A DNA stretch of 64,000 nucleotides from Sphingomicrobium aestuariivivum (GTDB taxonomy: Bacteria; Pseudomonadota; Alphaproteobacteria; Sphingomonadales; Sphingomonadaceae): contig NZ_CP102629.1 of assembly GCF_024721585.1 (NCBI RefSeq), forward strand, positions 310,001 through 374,000, given 5' to 3'. The position numbers and the translations under genes are program-made. The notes below the pieces were generated by a model. It made no database searches and was not told where the DNA came from. It saw only the letters and a program-made list of their open reading frames with translations. Shown here piece after piece: positions 1-12,700 of this stretch. Position 1 is the first letter of the stretch; each line of letters begins with the position of its first letter.

Positions 1-1342
1 GCTCGGCAAGTCGGTGAAGTTCAAGAAGCTCGGCCTCGTCATCGTCGACGAGGAGCAGCATTTCGGTGTCGCCCACAAGGAGCGCCTGAAAGCGCTGAAG
101 TCGGACGTCCACGTCCTCACCCTCACCGCCACGCCGATCCCGCGCACGCTGCAGATGGCGATGACGGGCCTGCGCGACCTCAGCGTCATCCAGACCCCGC
201 CGGTCGATCGCCTCGCGGTGCGCACCTATGTCATGCCGCACGACCCCGTCGTCGTGCGCGAGGCGCTGCTGCGCGAACATTATCGCGGCGGGCAGAGCTT
301 CTATGTGGCGCCCCGGATCGCCGACCTTCCCGCGATCGAGGAGTATCTGCGCGACGAAGTGCCCGAGGTGAAGTATCTGGTTGCCCACGGCCAGATGAGC
401 CCGACCGAGGTCGAGGAGCGGATGAGCGCCTTCTACGATCGCAAATATGACGTGCTGCTGTCGACCACCATCGTCGAAAGCGGGCTCGACATCCCGAGCG
501 CCAACACGCTGATCGTCCACCGCGCCGACCGCTTCGGCCTCGCCCAGCTCTACCAGCTGCGCGGGCGCGTCGGTCGCTCCAAGACGCGGGCTTATGCCTA
601 TCTGACGACGCCCGAGCCGCACCTTGTCTCGGACAGCGCGGAAAAGCGCCTCCAGGTGCTCGCCAATCTCGACAACCTCGGCGCGGGCTTCCAGCTCGCC
701 AGCCATGATCTCGACCTGCGCGGCGCGGGCAACCTGCTCGGCGACGAGCAGTCGGGCCACATCAAGGAGGTCGGTTTCGAGCTTTACCAGTCGATGCTCG
801 AGGAGGCGATCGTCCAGATCAAGGCCGACGGCGGCGGCGATGTGTCGGGCGACAGCCTCAACCCACAGATCAATGTCGCGGCGCCCATCCTCATCCCCGA
901 GGATTATGTCTCCGACCTCGACCTGCGCATGGGCCTCTACCGCCGCCTCGGCGATCTCGAGAGCCGTGCCGACATCGACGCCTTCGCCGCCGAGCTGATC
1001 GACCGCTTCGGCAAGCTTCCGCAAGAGACGCAGAATTTGCTCGAGGTCATCGAGATCAAGGTCAATTGCCGCAAGGCACGCATTGCCAAGATGGATGCTG
1101 GCGCCAAAGGCGCGGTCGTCCAGTTCGCCAAGGAAGGCTTTGCCGACGTGCCCGGGCTCATCGCCTATGTCGAGCGGCTCAAGGGCCGTGCGCGCCTTCG
1201 TCCCGACGGGAAGCTCGTCGTCTCGGGCAACTGGCCGGGCGAACATGACCGCATCAACGGCGCGCTACAGCTCAGCCGCGGCCTGTCGAAGGTCGCGAGG
1301 GCAGCGGCGAAGGAAGCGAAGAAGGAAGCCGAACCGGCCTAG
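1..1342 (+). CDS. mfd: Transcription-repair coupling factor Mfd, C-terminal part (5' end outside window)
   Basis: Mfd is a cytoplasmic DNA translocase. It removes RNA polymerase stalled at lesions and recruits UvrA for nucleotide excision repair. The frame is open from base 2, so only about the last 446 residues are visible, roughly 40% of a usual ~1150-residue Mfd. Visible SF2 helicase motifs are DEEQHFG (motif II), TLTATPIPRT (motif III), the STTIVESGLDIP region and QLRGRVGRS (motif VI). After these comes the C-terminal TRCF domain with the GAGNLLGDEQSGH signature. The gene ends in a TAG that overlaps the stop of the convergent EAL gene by 4 bp. The motif order is diagnostic; the only uncertainty is the missing N-terminus. 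Confidence 0.97.
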   Translation, partial: LGKSVKFKKLGLVIVDEEQHFGVAHKERLKALKSDVHVLTLTATPIPRTLQMAMTGLRDLSVIQTPPVDRLAVRTYVMPHDPVVVREALLREHYRGGQSFYVAPRIADLPAIEEYLRDEVPEVKYLVAHGQMSPTEVEERMSAFYDRKYDVLLSTTIVESGLDIPSANTLIVHRADRFGLAQLYQLRGRVGRSKTRAYAYLTTPEPHLVSDSAEKRLQVLANLDNLGAGFQLASHDLDLRGAGNLLGDEQSGHIKEVGFELYQSMLEEAIVQIKADGGGDVSGDSLNPQINVAAPILIPEDYVSDLDLRMGLYRRLGDLESRADIDAFAAELIDRFGKLPQETQNLLEVIEIKVNCRKARIAKMDAGAKGAVVQFAKEGFADVPGLIAYVERLKGRARLRPDGKLVVSGNWPGEHDRINGALQLSRGLSKVARAAAKEAKKEAEPA

Positions 1343-2145
1343 TGGCGCTCGCGGTTGGCGAAGGCGACGAAGCGGCCGAGCGCATCCTCGTCTAGCGGGC
1401 CCGAACCGAGGAATCCCTGGTAGAGATCGGCGCCCCATTCGCCGAGCAGGTCGAGCTGCGCGGCATTCTCGACGCCTTCGACCACGGTGCGCATGCCGAG
1501 CTCCTGCGCCATCTTGAGGAGCGCGCGCACGACGATGCGGTCCTTGTCGCCGCCGACGATGTCGGCGATCAGCCCGCGGTCGATCTTGAGCGTGTCGATC
1601 GGCAGGCTGGTGAGATAGGCGAGGCTCGAATAGCCGGTGCCGAAATCGTCGACCGCGATGCGGACGCCAAGCGTGCGAAGCTTCATGAGCCGCCGCGCCG
1701 CCTCCGGATGCTCGGTGACATGGCCGTTTTCGACCAGTTCCAGCGTCAGCCGTTCGGGCGGAAACCCGCTGTCGCGCAGCATGTCCATGAAGCTTTCGGG
1801 AAAATCCCGGTCCATCAGCTCGTCGGGGAGCAGGTTCAACGACAGGCCGATTTCGCCCAGCGGCCCTTCCCACTGAGCGGCCTTCTCGAGCGCATCATAT
1901 TGCACCGAGCGCGACAGCGGGCCCTCTAGCTGGGCCGCGCGAGCCCTCTGGAACAAAGCATCGGCGCCCGTTCCCGTGGGCTCCCAACGCGCCAGCGCCT
2001 CGGCCGCGATGACGCGTCCGGAATGCAGGTCGATCATGGGCTGGTAGTGGATCGAGATCGCGCGTTCGGTCAGGGCCTCGAACAGGTCGGGGTCGTGTTC
2101 GTGAACGTCCATATCGTTCGCCGCGGGATCGGAACGGTGCAACAT
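1339..2145 (-). CDS. EAL-domain cyclic-di-GMP phosphodiesterase
   Basis: A 268-residue stand-alone EAL domain predicted to hydrolyse cyclic di-GMP to pGpG in the cytoplasm. All catalytic positions known for active EAL enzymes can be read: E49-A-L (EALARW), N104, E136 (LELVEN), D166-D167 (DDFGTGYSS), K187 (LKIDR), E223 (VVEGVE) and Q243. There is no GGDEF, PAS or membrane segment, so input sensing must come from elsewhere. The frame stays open upstream to 2430, but that stretch is antisense to nadK. The first sensible start is the ATG at 2145, which gives a divergent intergenic region of about 130 bp with nadK. The start could instead be the ATG at 2112. Catalytic activity is inferred from residue conservation only. 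Confidence 0.9.
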   Translation of the reverse strand: MLHRSDPAANDMDVHEHDPDLFEALTERAISIHYQPMIDLHSGRVIAAEALARWEPTGTGADALFQRARAAQLEGPLSRSVQYDALEKAAQWEGPLGEIGLSLNLLPDELMDRDFPESFMDMLRDSGFPPERLTLELVENGHVTEHPEAARRLMKLRTLGVRIAVDDFGTGYSSLAYLTSLPIDTLKIDRGLIADIVGGDKDRIVVRALLKMAQELGMRTVVEGVENAAQLDLLGEWGADLYQGFLGSGPLDEDALGRFVAFANRERH

Positions 2146-2278
2146 GGCCCCTAATCCACTCTCCTCTTCCTCGAGGCGCAATGGACCATCTGTCCCCTGC
2201 CCCTCTATGAGACAGTAGCCTAAAGCGGACCATTCTCCTATGCCTTGGGCCAAGACCCACGCAAAAGAGGGATTTTCG

Positions 2279-3061
2279 ATGGATAAATCGCCCCGGATCG
2301 GCCTCGCCGTGTCGCGCCGCGCCAGTGCGGCGGCAGCGGGCGACTCGTTGCGGAAGCGATTCGATTTCGCACCCATCGAGGAGGCCGACACGGTGCTGGC
2401 CATCGGCGGCGACGGCTTCATGCTGCGCACGCTGCACCAGATGCTCGAGCAGGAAATTCCCGCCCGTCCCGTCTTCGGGATGAACCGCGGGACCTACGGT
2501 TTTCTTATGAACGAATGGCGCGAGAACGACCTCGCGGCGCGGATCGCGGCGGCCAAGCCGATCGACATCCTGCCCCTCAAGATGAAGGCGACGATGGTCG
2601 ACGGCACCGTCATCACCCGGCCCGCCATCAACGAGATCAGCCTGCTCCGCGAGACCGGTCGAACGGCCAAGATCGCTATTCGTGTGGCGGGACGCCCCGC
2701 CATCGAGGAACTGGTGTGCGACGGGGTGATGGTGGCGACCCCCGCGGGCTCGACCGCCTACAACCTGTCTGCCGGCGGACCGATCCTGCCCCTGTCCGCG
2801 AACATGCTCGCGCTCACCCCCATCTCGCCCTTCCGCCCGCGCCGCTGGCCCGGCGCCATCCTGCCCGAGGACACCGAAGTCACCTTCCGAGTCCATGATC
2901 CGGAGGACCGTCCGGTCTCGGCGGTGGCCGACCAATTTGAGGTGCGCGACGTCGCCGAGGTGACCGTCACGCTCGACCGCGCACGCCCGATGACGCTGCT
3001 TTTCGACCCCGATCATGCGCTCGATGAACGCATCGCATTGGAGCAGTTCGAAACCGGATAA
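2279..3061 (+). CDS. nadK: NAD kinase
   Basis: NadK phosphorylates NAD+ to NADP+ with ATP or polyphosphate and sets the cellular NADP pool. The 260-residue product carries GGDG at 43-46, NRGTYGFL at 69-76, the NE motif in AINEISLLR near 117-124, and TPAGSTAY at 154-161, all family hallmarks. The start was placed at the ATG at 2279 because AAGAGG lies 8 nt upstream; an in-frame ATG at 2240 lacks this. The gene is divergent from the EAL gene and is followed 58 bp later by tRNA-Asn. Length is slightly short, as in other alphaproteobacterial NadK proteins. Confidence 0.95.
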   Translation: MDKSPRIGLAVSRRASAAAAGDSLRKRFDFAPIEEADTVLAIGGDGFMLRTLHQMLEQEIPARPVFGMNRGTYGFLMNEWRENDLAARIAAAKPIDILPLKMKATMVDGTVITRPAINEISLLRETGRTAKIAIRVAGRPAIEELVCDGVMVATPAGSTAYNLSAGGPILPLSANMLALTPISPFRPRRWPGAILPEDTEVTFRVHDPEDRPVSAVADQFEVRDVAEVTVTLDRARPMTLLFDPDHALDERIALEQFETG

Positions 3062-3119
3062 AAAGCGGTTGCATCACGAAAATCACGCGCTATACGCATT
3101 GCCACTGCCTTCGGGCTGC

Positions 3120-3194
3120 TCCCCGATAGCTCAGCGGTAGAGTAGGTGACTGTTAATCACTTGGTCGTTGGTTCGAATCCAACTCGGGGAGCCA
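3120..3194 (+). tRNA. tRNA-Asn (anticodon GTT)
   Basis: The acceptor stem TCCCCGA pairs with TCGGGGA, followed by G and an encoded CCA. The D-loop contains AGCTCAGCGGTAGAG, the anticodon loop reads CTGTTAA (anticodon GTT), and the T-arm contains GGTTCGAATCC. All four arms fold with standard lengths. A short T-run (TTTTTC) follows directly. Confidence 0.97.
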
Positions 3195-3216
3195 TTTTTC
3201 CTTCGCAGGCAGTAGG

Positions 3217-3246
3217 TTGAGGCGCGGTCTTCGGATCGCGCCTCAA
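3217..3246 (+). terminator. Hairpin downstream of tRNA-Asn
   Basis: A 13-bp stem, TTGAGGCGCGGTC against GATCGCGCCTCAA, closes a TTCG tetraloop and is followed by GTCGTTTG. The U-tract is weak, but the stem is very stable. It probably ends the nadK/tRNA transcript. Confidence 0.6.
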
Positions 3247-3281
3247 GTCGTTTGGGCCTACCGAAACGGACATCGCCCAGC

Positions 3282-3310
3282 AAAAAGGGGACGGGTTGCC
3301 CCATCCCCTT
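3282..3310 (-). terminator. Rho-independent terminator of putA
   Basis: Read on the minus strand, AAGGGGATGGG, loop GCAA and CCCGTCCCCTT form an 11-bp stem (one G-T wobble) running into a T5 tract, 25 bp after the putA stop. Confidence 0.85.
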
Positions 3311-3334
3311 CAGGTTACGGAACGTCTCTCCGAG

Positions 3335-6300
3335 CTAGCCTTCGAGGCTCGCCATCAGGCTCGCGTTGCCGCCCGCCGCCGTCGTGTCGACGCAGGTCAC
3401 GCGTTCGGTGGCGAAGCGTTCGACATAGTTGGGACCGCCTGCCTTGGGGCCGGTGCCGCTGAGGCCCTCGCCGCCAAAAGGCTGGCTCTCGACCACCGCG
3501 CCGATCTGGTTGCGGTTGACGTAGAGGTTGCCGACGCGCGCATGCTTTTCGACATATCGACGGTTGAGGTCGATGCGGCTCTGGAGGCCCAGCGTGAGGC
3601 CGTAGCCGGTCGAGTTGATCGCCTCGACGACCTTGTCGAGTTCACCCGCCTTCCAGCGGATGATGTGCAGGATCGGACCGAAATTCTCGCCCTGCAGCTG
3701 GGCCAGCGATTCGATCTCGTAGATGCTCGGGCTGACGAAATAGCCGAATGCGTCCAGCTCCTCGGGCACGTCGCGGCGAACCACGCATTTGGCATGATGA
3801 TCGAGCCAGTCGAGGTGGCGACGGAGCGCCTGTCGTGCCTGCGCATCGATGACGGGGCCGACATCGGTGGTGAGCAGCCTCGGATCGCCGATATGCTGCG
3901 CCTCCAGCGCGCCCTTGATCATCTCGATCATGCCGTCGGCGACATCGTCCTGGATATAGAGGACGCGCAGCGCCGAGCAGCGTTGGCCCGCCGACTGGAA
4001 GGAGGAGGCGACCACGTCGCGCGTCACCTGTTCAGGCAGCGCCGATGAATCCACGATCATCGCATTCTGCCCGCCGGTCTCCGCGATCAGCGGGACGATG
4101 GGGCCGTCCTGCCGGTCGGCGATGGTGCGGTTGATGATGCGCGCGGTCTCGGTCGAACCGGTAAAGGCGACGCCGGCGGTAAGCGGATGCGCGACCAGCG
4201 CGGCCCCCACCTTGCCGTCGCCCGGCATGAACTGGGCGATATCACGCGGGATGCCGGCCTGGTGCATCAGGTCGATGGCGAAATCGGCGATCAGAGGCGT
4301 CTGCTCGGCGGGCTTGGCCATCACCGCATTGCCCGAGGCGAGCGCGGCGGCGACAGGTCCCGTGAAGATCGCGAGCGGGAAATTCCACGGGCTGATGCAG
4401 GTCCATACCCCGCGGCCGTGAAGGCGCAGCTCGTTCAACTCGCCCGTCGGGCCCGGCAGCGGGATCGGGTGGCTGAATTTCTGCCGCGCCTCGGCGGCAT
4501 AATAGCGAAGGAAGTCGACCGCCTCGCGCACCTCGAGGATCGCGTCGGGCAGCGTCTTGCCCGCCTCGCGGATACACAGGCTGAAGAAGGTCTCGGCATG
4601 TTCTTCGAACAGGTCAGCGGTCTTGTCGAGGAGCTGCGCGCGCTTCTCGCCGCCGAGCTGGTCCCAGGCGGGCTGGGCCGCAGCGGCGGCTTCCATCGCG
4701 CGGTCGATCGCGCCTTCGGTCGCCTCGTGGACGAGGCCGATCTCGATGCGGTCGTCATGCGGGCTGGTGATGCGGCGCACCGGGTGCTCGTCCTTCGAGC
4801 GCTCGGTGGGGATCGCCTCGTAGCTTTCGTCCTTGAGCGCTTCGAGGCGCGCCATCAGCGGTTCGCGCACGAGCGGATCGGACAGGTCGACGCCCGCGCT
4901 GTTGCGGCGCCCGAGGCCGAAGATCTGGTTGGGCAGCGGGATGGCGGGATTGCGCTTGGGCTCGACCGCTTCCATCAGTGCGACCGGATCGCGCACCAGT
5001 TCCTCCACGCTCACCCGCTCGTCGGCGATGCGATTGACGAAGGAGGAGTTGGCGCCATTTTCAAGGAGGCGGCGGACGAGATAGGCGAGCAGCTCCTTGT
5101 GGCTGCCGACGGGTGCGTAGATGCGCACGGGGCTATGCTCTTCGCCGAGCCCGTCCTCGAGCGCGTGAAGCTCGGTGTAAAGCTCGTCGCCCATTCCATG
5201 GAGCCGCTGGAATTCGAAGCCGGGCGCGCCGGGGCGCGGGCCGGCGATCGCCTTGATCGCGGCGATGGTGTTGGCATTGTGCGTGGCGAAGGCGGGGAAG
5301 ATCGAGCCCGGCGCCGAGAGCAGCTTCCTCGCGCAGGCGAGATAGGACACGTCGGTACCGAGCTTACGGGTGAAGACCGGATAGTCCTCGAGGCCGGCGA
5401 CCTGCGCGGCCTTGATCTCGGTGTCCCAATAAGCGCCCTTCACGAGGCGCACGAACAGCTTGCGGCGATAGGTCTGGGCAAGGCGAATGGCCCAGTCGCA
5501 GGTGTGAACCCCGCGCTTCTGATAAGCCTGGATCGCCATGCCGAAGCCTTCCCAGCCATCGGCGAACAGGCTGTCATCGGCCGCGATCGCCTCGATGATG
5601 TCGAGGCTGAGCTCGAGCCGGTCGGCCTCTTCGGCGTCGACGGTGAGGTGGACGTTGGCGTCGGCAGCCTTGCGTGCCAGCTTCGTGAGGACGGGGAGGA
5701 TCGCGGCCTTGGCTTCGGCCGCATGGCTCCACTCGTAGCGCGGGTGGAGCGCCGAGAGCTTGACCGAGATGCCGGGGGCGCCATGGAAGCTGTCCGCCCT
5801 GCCCTCGGCGGCAAGCCGGTCGATGGCATCCTCATAGGCCTTGGCATAGCGCGCCGCATCGGCGTGCGTCATGGCCGCTTCGCCGAGCATGTCGAAGCTG
5901 TGGCTGAGCCCGCGCTTGATCTCGGGGCGGGCGCGCACGAGCGCCTCGTCGATGGTGCGGCCGAAGACGAACTGCTTGCCGAGGATCTTCATCGCCTGTC
6001 CGACCGCGGTGCGGATGACTGGCTCGCCGAGGCGGCCCACGGCGCGGCCGAGCGCGGCGCGCCAGTTGCGCGCATCGTCATTGGCTTCCTCGAGCACCTT
6101 GCCGGTCATGAGGAGCGAGAAGGTTGCGGCGTTGACGAAGGTCGAGCGAGAGGCGCCCAGATTCTCGGCCCAGTCGCGCTCCGACAGCTTGTCGTGGATG
6201 AGGTCGTCGATGGTCTCGGCGTCGGGAATGCGCAGCAGCGCCTCGGCAAGGCACATCAGGGCGATGCCCTCGTCCGAGCCGAGATCGTAAGCCTGCATGA

Positions 6301-6478
6301 AGGCATCGATGCCGACCGCCTTATGTTCGCGCATGGCGCGGATCAGCGCGGCGGCGGTCGCTTCGGCCTCATCGGCCTGCGACGAGCTCAGGCGGGCCTG
6401 TTCGATCCGCTCCGAGACAATGGCATTTTCCTCCGCGCGATAGGCAGCACGCAGAGTGGAGCGGTCGATGGTAGGCAT
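3335..6478 (-). CDS. putA: Bifunctional proline dehydrogenase / L-glutamate gamma-semialdehyde dehydrogenase
   Basis: PutA oxidises proline to glutamate in two steps: an FAD-dependent proline dehydrogenase, then an NAD-dependent P5C dehydrogenase, with channelled intermediate. The protein has 1047 residues. The N-terminal half holds the PRODH barrel (RLVKGAYWD motif). The C-terminal half is an aldehyde dehydrogenase with the general-base segment LIAETGGQ and catalytic Cys834 in AGQRCSALRV. There is no N-terminal ribbon-helix-helix domain, so it should not be an autorepressor like E. coli PutA. The start is the ATG at 6478 with AAGGA upstream. It lies 8 bp after the secA stop, so secA and putA are probably cotranscribed. 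A terminator follows the gene. Confidence 0.96.
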   Translation of the reverse strand: MPTIDRSTLRAAYRAEENAIVSERIEQARLSSSQADEAEATAAALIRAMREHKAVGIDAFMQAYDLGSDEGIALMCLAEALLRIPDAETIDDLIHDKLSERDWAENLGASRSTFVNAATFSLLMTGKVLEEANDDARNWRAALGRAVGRLGEPVIRTAVGQAMKILGKQFVFGRTIDEALVRARPEIKRGLSHSFDMLGEAAMTHADAARYAKAYEDAIDRLAAEGRADSFHGAPGISVKLSALHPRYEWSHAAEAKAAILPVLTKLARKAADANVHLTVDAEEADRLELSLDIIEAIAADDSLFADGWEGFGMAIQAYQKRGVHTCDWAIRLAQTYRRKLFVRLVKGAYWDTEIKAAQVAGLEDYPVFTRKLGTDVSYLACARKLLSAPGSIFPAFATHNANTIAAIKAIAGPRPGAPGFEFQRLHGMGDELYTELHALEDGLGEEHSPVRIYAPVGSHKELLAYLVRRLLENGANSSFVNRIADERVSVEELVRDPVALMEAVEPKRNPAIPLPNQIFGLGRRNSAGVDLSDPLVREPLMARLEALKDESYEAIPTERSKDEHPVRRITSPHDDRIEIGLVHEATEGAIDRAMEAAAAAQPAWDQLGGEKRAQLLDKTADLFEEHAETFFSLCIREAGKTLPDAILEVREAVDFLRYYAAEARQKFSHPIPLPGPTGELNELRLHGRGVWTCISPWNFPLAIFTGPVAAALASGNAVMAKPAEQTPLIADFAIDLMHQAGIPRDIAQFMPGDGKVGAALVAHPLTAGVAFTGSTETARIINRTIADRQDGPIVPLIAETGGQNAMIVDSSALPEQVTRDVVASSFQSAGQRCSALRVLYIQDDVADGMIEMIKGALEAQHIGDPRLLTTDVGPVIDAQARQALRRHLDWLDHHAKCVVRRDVPEELDAFGYFVSPSIYEIESLAQLQGENFGPILHIIRWKAGELDKVVEAINSTGYGLTLGLQSRIDLNRRYVEKHARVGNLYVNRNQIGAVVESQPFGGEGLSGTGPKAGGPNYVERFATERVTCVDTTAAGGNASLMASLEG

Positions 6479-6486
6479 AGTCGTCC

Positions 6487-9240
<2,754 letters not shown>

Positions 9241-9298
9241 GCAAATTCCCTACGAAGATCGGGGCGGGATCAGGTGGGCAAAGATGCCCCGCCCATAA

Positions 9299-9341
9299 AG
9301 AAAAACGGTCGGGCTGCGATGTAGGAGCGACCCGACCGTTC
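9299..9341 (-). terminator. Rho-independent terminator of trxA
   Basis: On the minus strand, AACGGTCGGG pairs with CCCGACCGTT around a loop of about 20 nt and runs into TTTTTC. It separates trxA from secA. Confidence 0.8.
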
Positions 9342-9359
9342 GTCAACGAAAGTGAAGGC

Positions 9360-9680
9360 TCAGAGCGCCCCTTCGATCCATTGCTGGATCTGCCCCTTGG
9401 GCGCGGCGCCGACCTTCTGGGCGACGGCCTCGCCATTCTTGAACAGGAGCATCGTGGGAATGCCACGCACGCCATATTTGCCGGGCGTCTCGGGATTCTC
9501 GTCGATGTTGATCTTGGCAATGGTCAGCTTGTCGCCGAGCTCTTCGGAGATTTCCTCGAGCGCGGGGGCGATCATGCGGCACGGGCCGCACCATTCGGCC
9601 CAGAAATCGACCAGGACGGGCTTGTCGGCGTCGAGGACGTCGGACTGGAAATTCTGGTCGGTGACAGCTTTGGTGGCCAT
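9360..9680 (-). CDS. trxA: Thioredoxin 1
   Basis: A 106-residue classical thioredoxin, the cytoplasmic disulfide reductase. The redox site WCGPC has Cys31 and Cys34. The family's cis-proline loop is present in RGIPTMLLF, and KINIDENP matches the usual core. An in-frame start exists at 9716, but the ATG at 9680 has GGAGAAGG about 6 nt upstream and gives the canonical length, so it was chosen. It lies 72 bp after the addA stop, on the same strand, and ends in its own terminator. Confidence 0.97.
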   Translation of the reverse strand: MATKAVTDQNFQSDVLDADKPVLVDFWAEWCGPCRMIAPALEEISEELGDKLTIAKINIDENPETPGKYGVRGIPTMLLFKNGEAVAQKVGAAPKGQIQQWIEGAL

Positions 9681-9752
9681 GCGCGCCTTCTCCTCAATAC
9701 TAGCTTGACGGCTCATATGGGGCAGCCGTGCGTCCGGCTCAAGGGTGGAGCG

Positions 9753-12700
9753 TCAATCCATCGAAATGAGTAGCGGGCCCGCTGTATAGAGAAGCGCGCT
9801 TTCAACCTGTTTTCCGGGGAAAATGACCTCGAGCGCAGCCTTGTAGGCCGCCATCTGTCTGGCATAGGCCTGGGGTACGTCCTCGCGGGCGTCGGGGACG
9901 AAGCGGCCGGTCTTGAAATCGACCACCAGCACGCGATCTTCCCCGACCAGCAGCCGGTCGACCGTGCCGGCGATCACCCGCCCGTCTGGCAGCGTCGCGG
10001 CGAGCGGCGCCTCCGCGAGCGCTCCAGGCCCGAACAGGTCGGCATGTTCGGGCGCCTCGATGACGCCGAGCGCGGCGGCGACCAGGTCGGCCGCCTCCGC
10101 TTCCGGCACGTCATGCGTCGTCGCGAGCCAGTGCCGCGCGGTGCCTTCGCGCCGATCCGGGGGCACGGCAGGGAGCCTTTCGAGCAGCGCATGGACGAGC
10201 GTGCCGCGCCGCGCGGCACCGCGTTGTTCGGCGGTGGCCGGCGGAAAGCTCAGCTCGTCCATCCCCTCGAAGGCCGAGGGGCTCAGCGGACGAGGCGGGC
10301 GCGCCTCGGCGGGCGCGGGTTGCTTCGCCCATTCGGGCAGTTCGATTTCCCGCCCTTCGCCCGGCAGCGCCCTCGCCGCGCTGCCCTTTGCCCGTCCGGT
10401 GCAATAGACGAGCCCGTCGCTCTCGGCCCAGTCGCGTTCGAGTGTCTCGCTCTCCATCGACTGAAGGGCCCGCGCGACCGCGGCGTGCCACGAGCCCTCG
10501 GGGACCGGTCCCAGCCCGCCACCGCGCTTGCGTGGACGCGGCCCGGCGATGACGAGCCGCTCCTCGGCGCGGGTCAGCGCGACATAGAGGAGCCGCCAAT
10601 GCTCCTCGCGCTCGCGAGCTTCGAGTGCTTCCAGCGAAGCGGCAATGGGCGGCCCGCGCTCGGCCTTGCGCGGTCGAAGGAGCGGCATCTCGCCAAGATC
10701 GTCCAAGGGCAGCGTGACCGTGGGGCGCGAGCCCGGCCCGTCGGGATCCCAAGTCGCGTCGGCGAGGATGACGGTCGGCGCCTCGAGCCCCTTGGCGCCA
10801 TGGACGGTCATCACCCGCACCTCGTCGCCGCGTCCGGCAGCCTCGCGCTTCACCTCGCTGTCGTCGGCCTCGATGGCGGCGAGGAAATGGTCGAGACTGC
10901 CGGTCTCGCCCCGTTCGAATTCGAGCGCGGCATTGAGCAATTCCTCGATCGGATCGCGCGCATCATGGCCGAGCCGCGCCATGAGCTTGCGGCGCCCGTC
11001 CATCGGTCCCGACAGGATCGCCTCGAGAAAGGCGCCGGGCCCCGTGAAATCGGCCATGCCGAGCAGCGGGTCGAGAACGCGGCGCGCTTCCATCGCCGGA
11101 CGCGTCTCGGCGCGCTGCAAGCTCTTCCACAAGCTCGCCCCCTCGCGGTCCATCGCCAGCGCTGCCAGTTCGTCCTGGCTCCACCCGATGAGCGGCCCGA
11201 CCAGCAGGCAGGCGAGACTGAGGTCATCACCGGGCTGGGTGGCAAAGCGCATCGCTGCCAGGAGGTCCTGCACCGCGAGCGGCCGCGACAGGAAGAGCCG
11301 GTCGACCCCCGCCACCGGGACACGGGCGGCAAAGAGGCGCGCGACGATGAGCGAGGCAAGTTCGCTGCGGCGCCTCAGGAGAATGAGGATGTCGCCGGGC
11401 CGCGTGCCCTGCTCGATCATCGCGCCGACCTCGTCGGCCAGCGTGCGGGCATAATGGCGGTCGCGAAGGTCGATCCAATTTTCCTCGCCCGCGCCGTCGC
11501 CGCCCTCCTCGGCTTCGAAGTCGAAGGCGGGCCACAGCTCGACCGCGCCGAAGCGATCGCTGTTATGGTCGGCGACGAAGTGGCGTGGCGGGTCGTCGGG
11601 TAGTCCCATCGCCCCTGCCCCGACCGTCTCGATCACGCGGTCGACGCATTCGAGCACGGCAGGCGAGGAACGGAAGCTGGTCGAGACCGACAGGTCCTCG
11701 AAGGCGCGCGGACGCTCGTCCACCGCGGCCGCGATGGCGTCCTCGGCGCGCTGGCGAAAGCGTTCGCGCGCGGCGACGAACTGTTCGGGCTGCGAGCCCT
11801 GGAAGCCGTAGATCGCCTGCTTGAAGTCACCGACCATGAAGAGCGTGCGGAATCGGTCCTCGGTCTCGGCATTACCGGCGAAGAATTCGTCGGCCATCGC
11901 AGAGATGATGCGCCATTGCTCCGCGTTGGTGTCCTGCGCCTCGTCGACGAGGACATGGTCGATGCGCGCATCGAGCTTGAAGCGGATCCAGTCGCCGATG
12001 CCGGGCTGGGCGAGCAGGTCGAGCGTCCATTCGATGAGGTCGGTGAAGTCGGCGAGCCCCCGCGCCTGCTTCACGCGCCCGTAGCGCTGCGTGAAGCGCT
12101 CGCCCGCGCGCAATGCGGCGGCGAGGTCCTCGACATAGACGAGCCGGTCGGGCAGCCGCGACAGCGGAAGCCACCAGTCGGCAAACTCCTTTGCGAGCAT
12201 CTCGTAATCGGGATCGGCGGCGACTTGCTTCGGCGACACCTTGCATAGCTCGTCCGTGCCCTTCTTGAGGATCTTGTCGGCCAGGCCCGGCAGGAGCGCG
12301 GCGCGCTGCCCCGGATCGGCTGCCTCGAAGGCCGCGATGCGTTCGGCGATGCCCTTGCCCGTCGCGGTGCCCCACGCACGGTTGGCAGCCACCAAACGCC
12401 CGAACAATATGCCGTCGAGGTGGAACAGCTCGGCGGCGAGGATTTCCTCCGCTGTCCCCGTCGCCGGCAGTTCGGACAACACACGCAGCCACGGCTCGAT
12501 CGCGCCTTTCTCCGACAGGCGCGCGAAACCGCGCGGAAAGGCCGCGCAGCCCTTGAGGAAGCCCGTCGCCCCCGCCTGCCCGAGCCTCAGGCTCATCGTC
12601 TCGAGGTCGTGGAGGAACTGGCGGTCGTTCGGCAGCGGCGAAGCGGCAGCCTCGCTGGCGAGGTCCGCGAGCACTTCGGTGACGAGCCGGTCGGCGGCGC

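Noticed and set aside
2146-2430. N-terminal extension of the EAL gene to 2430
   Set aside because: It would run antisense into nadK. The extra 95 residues have no domain features.
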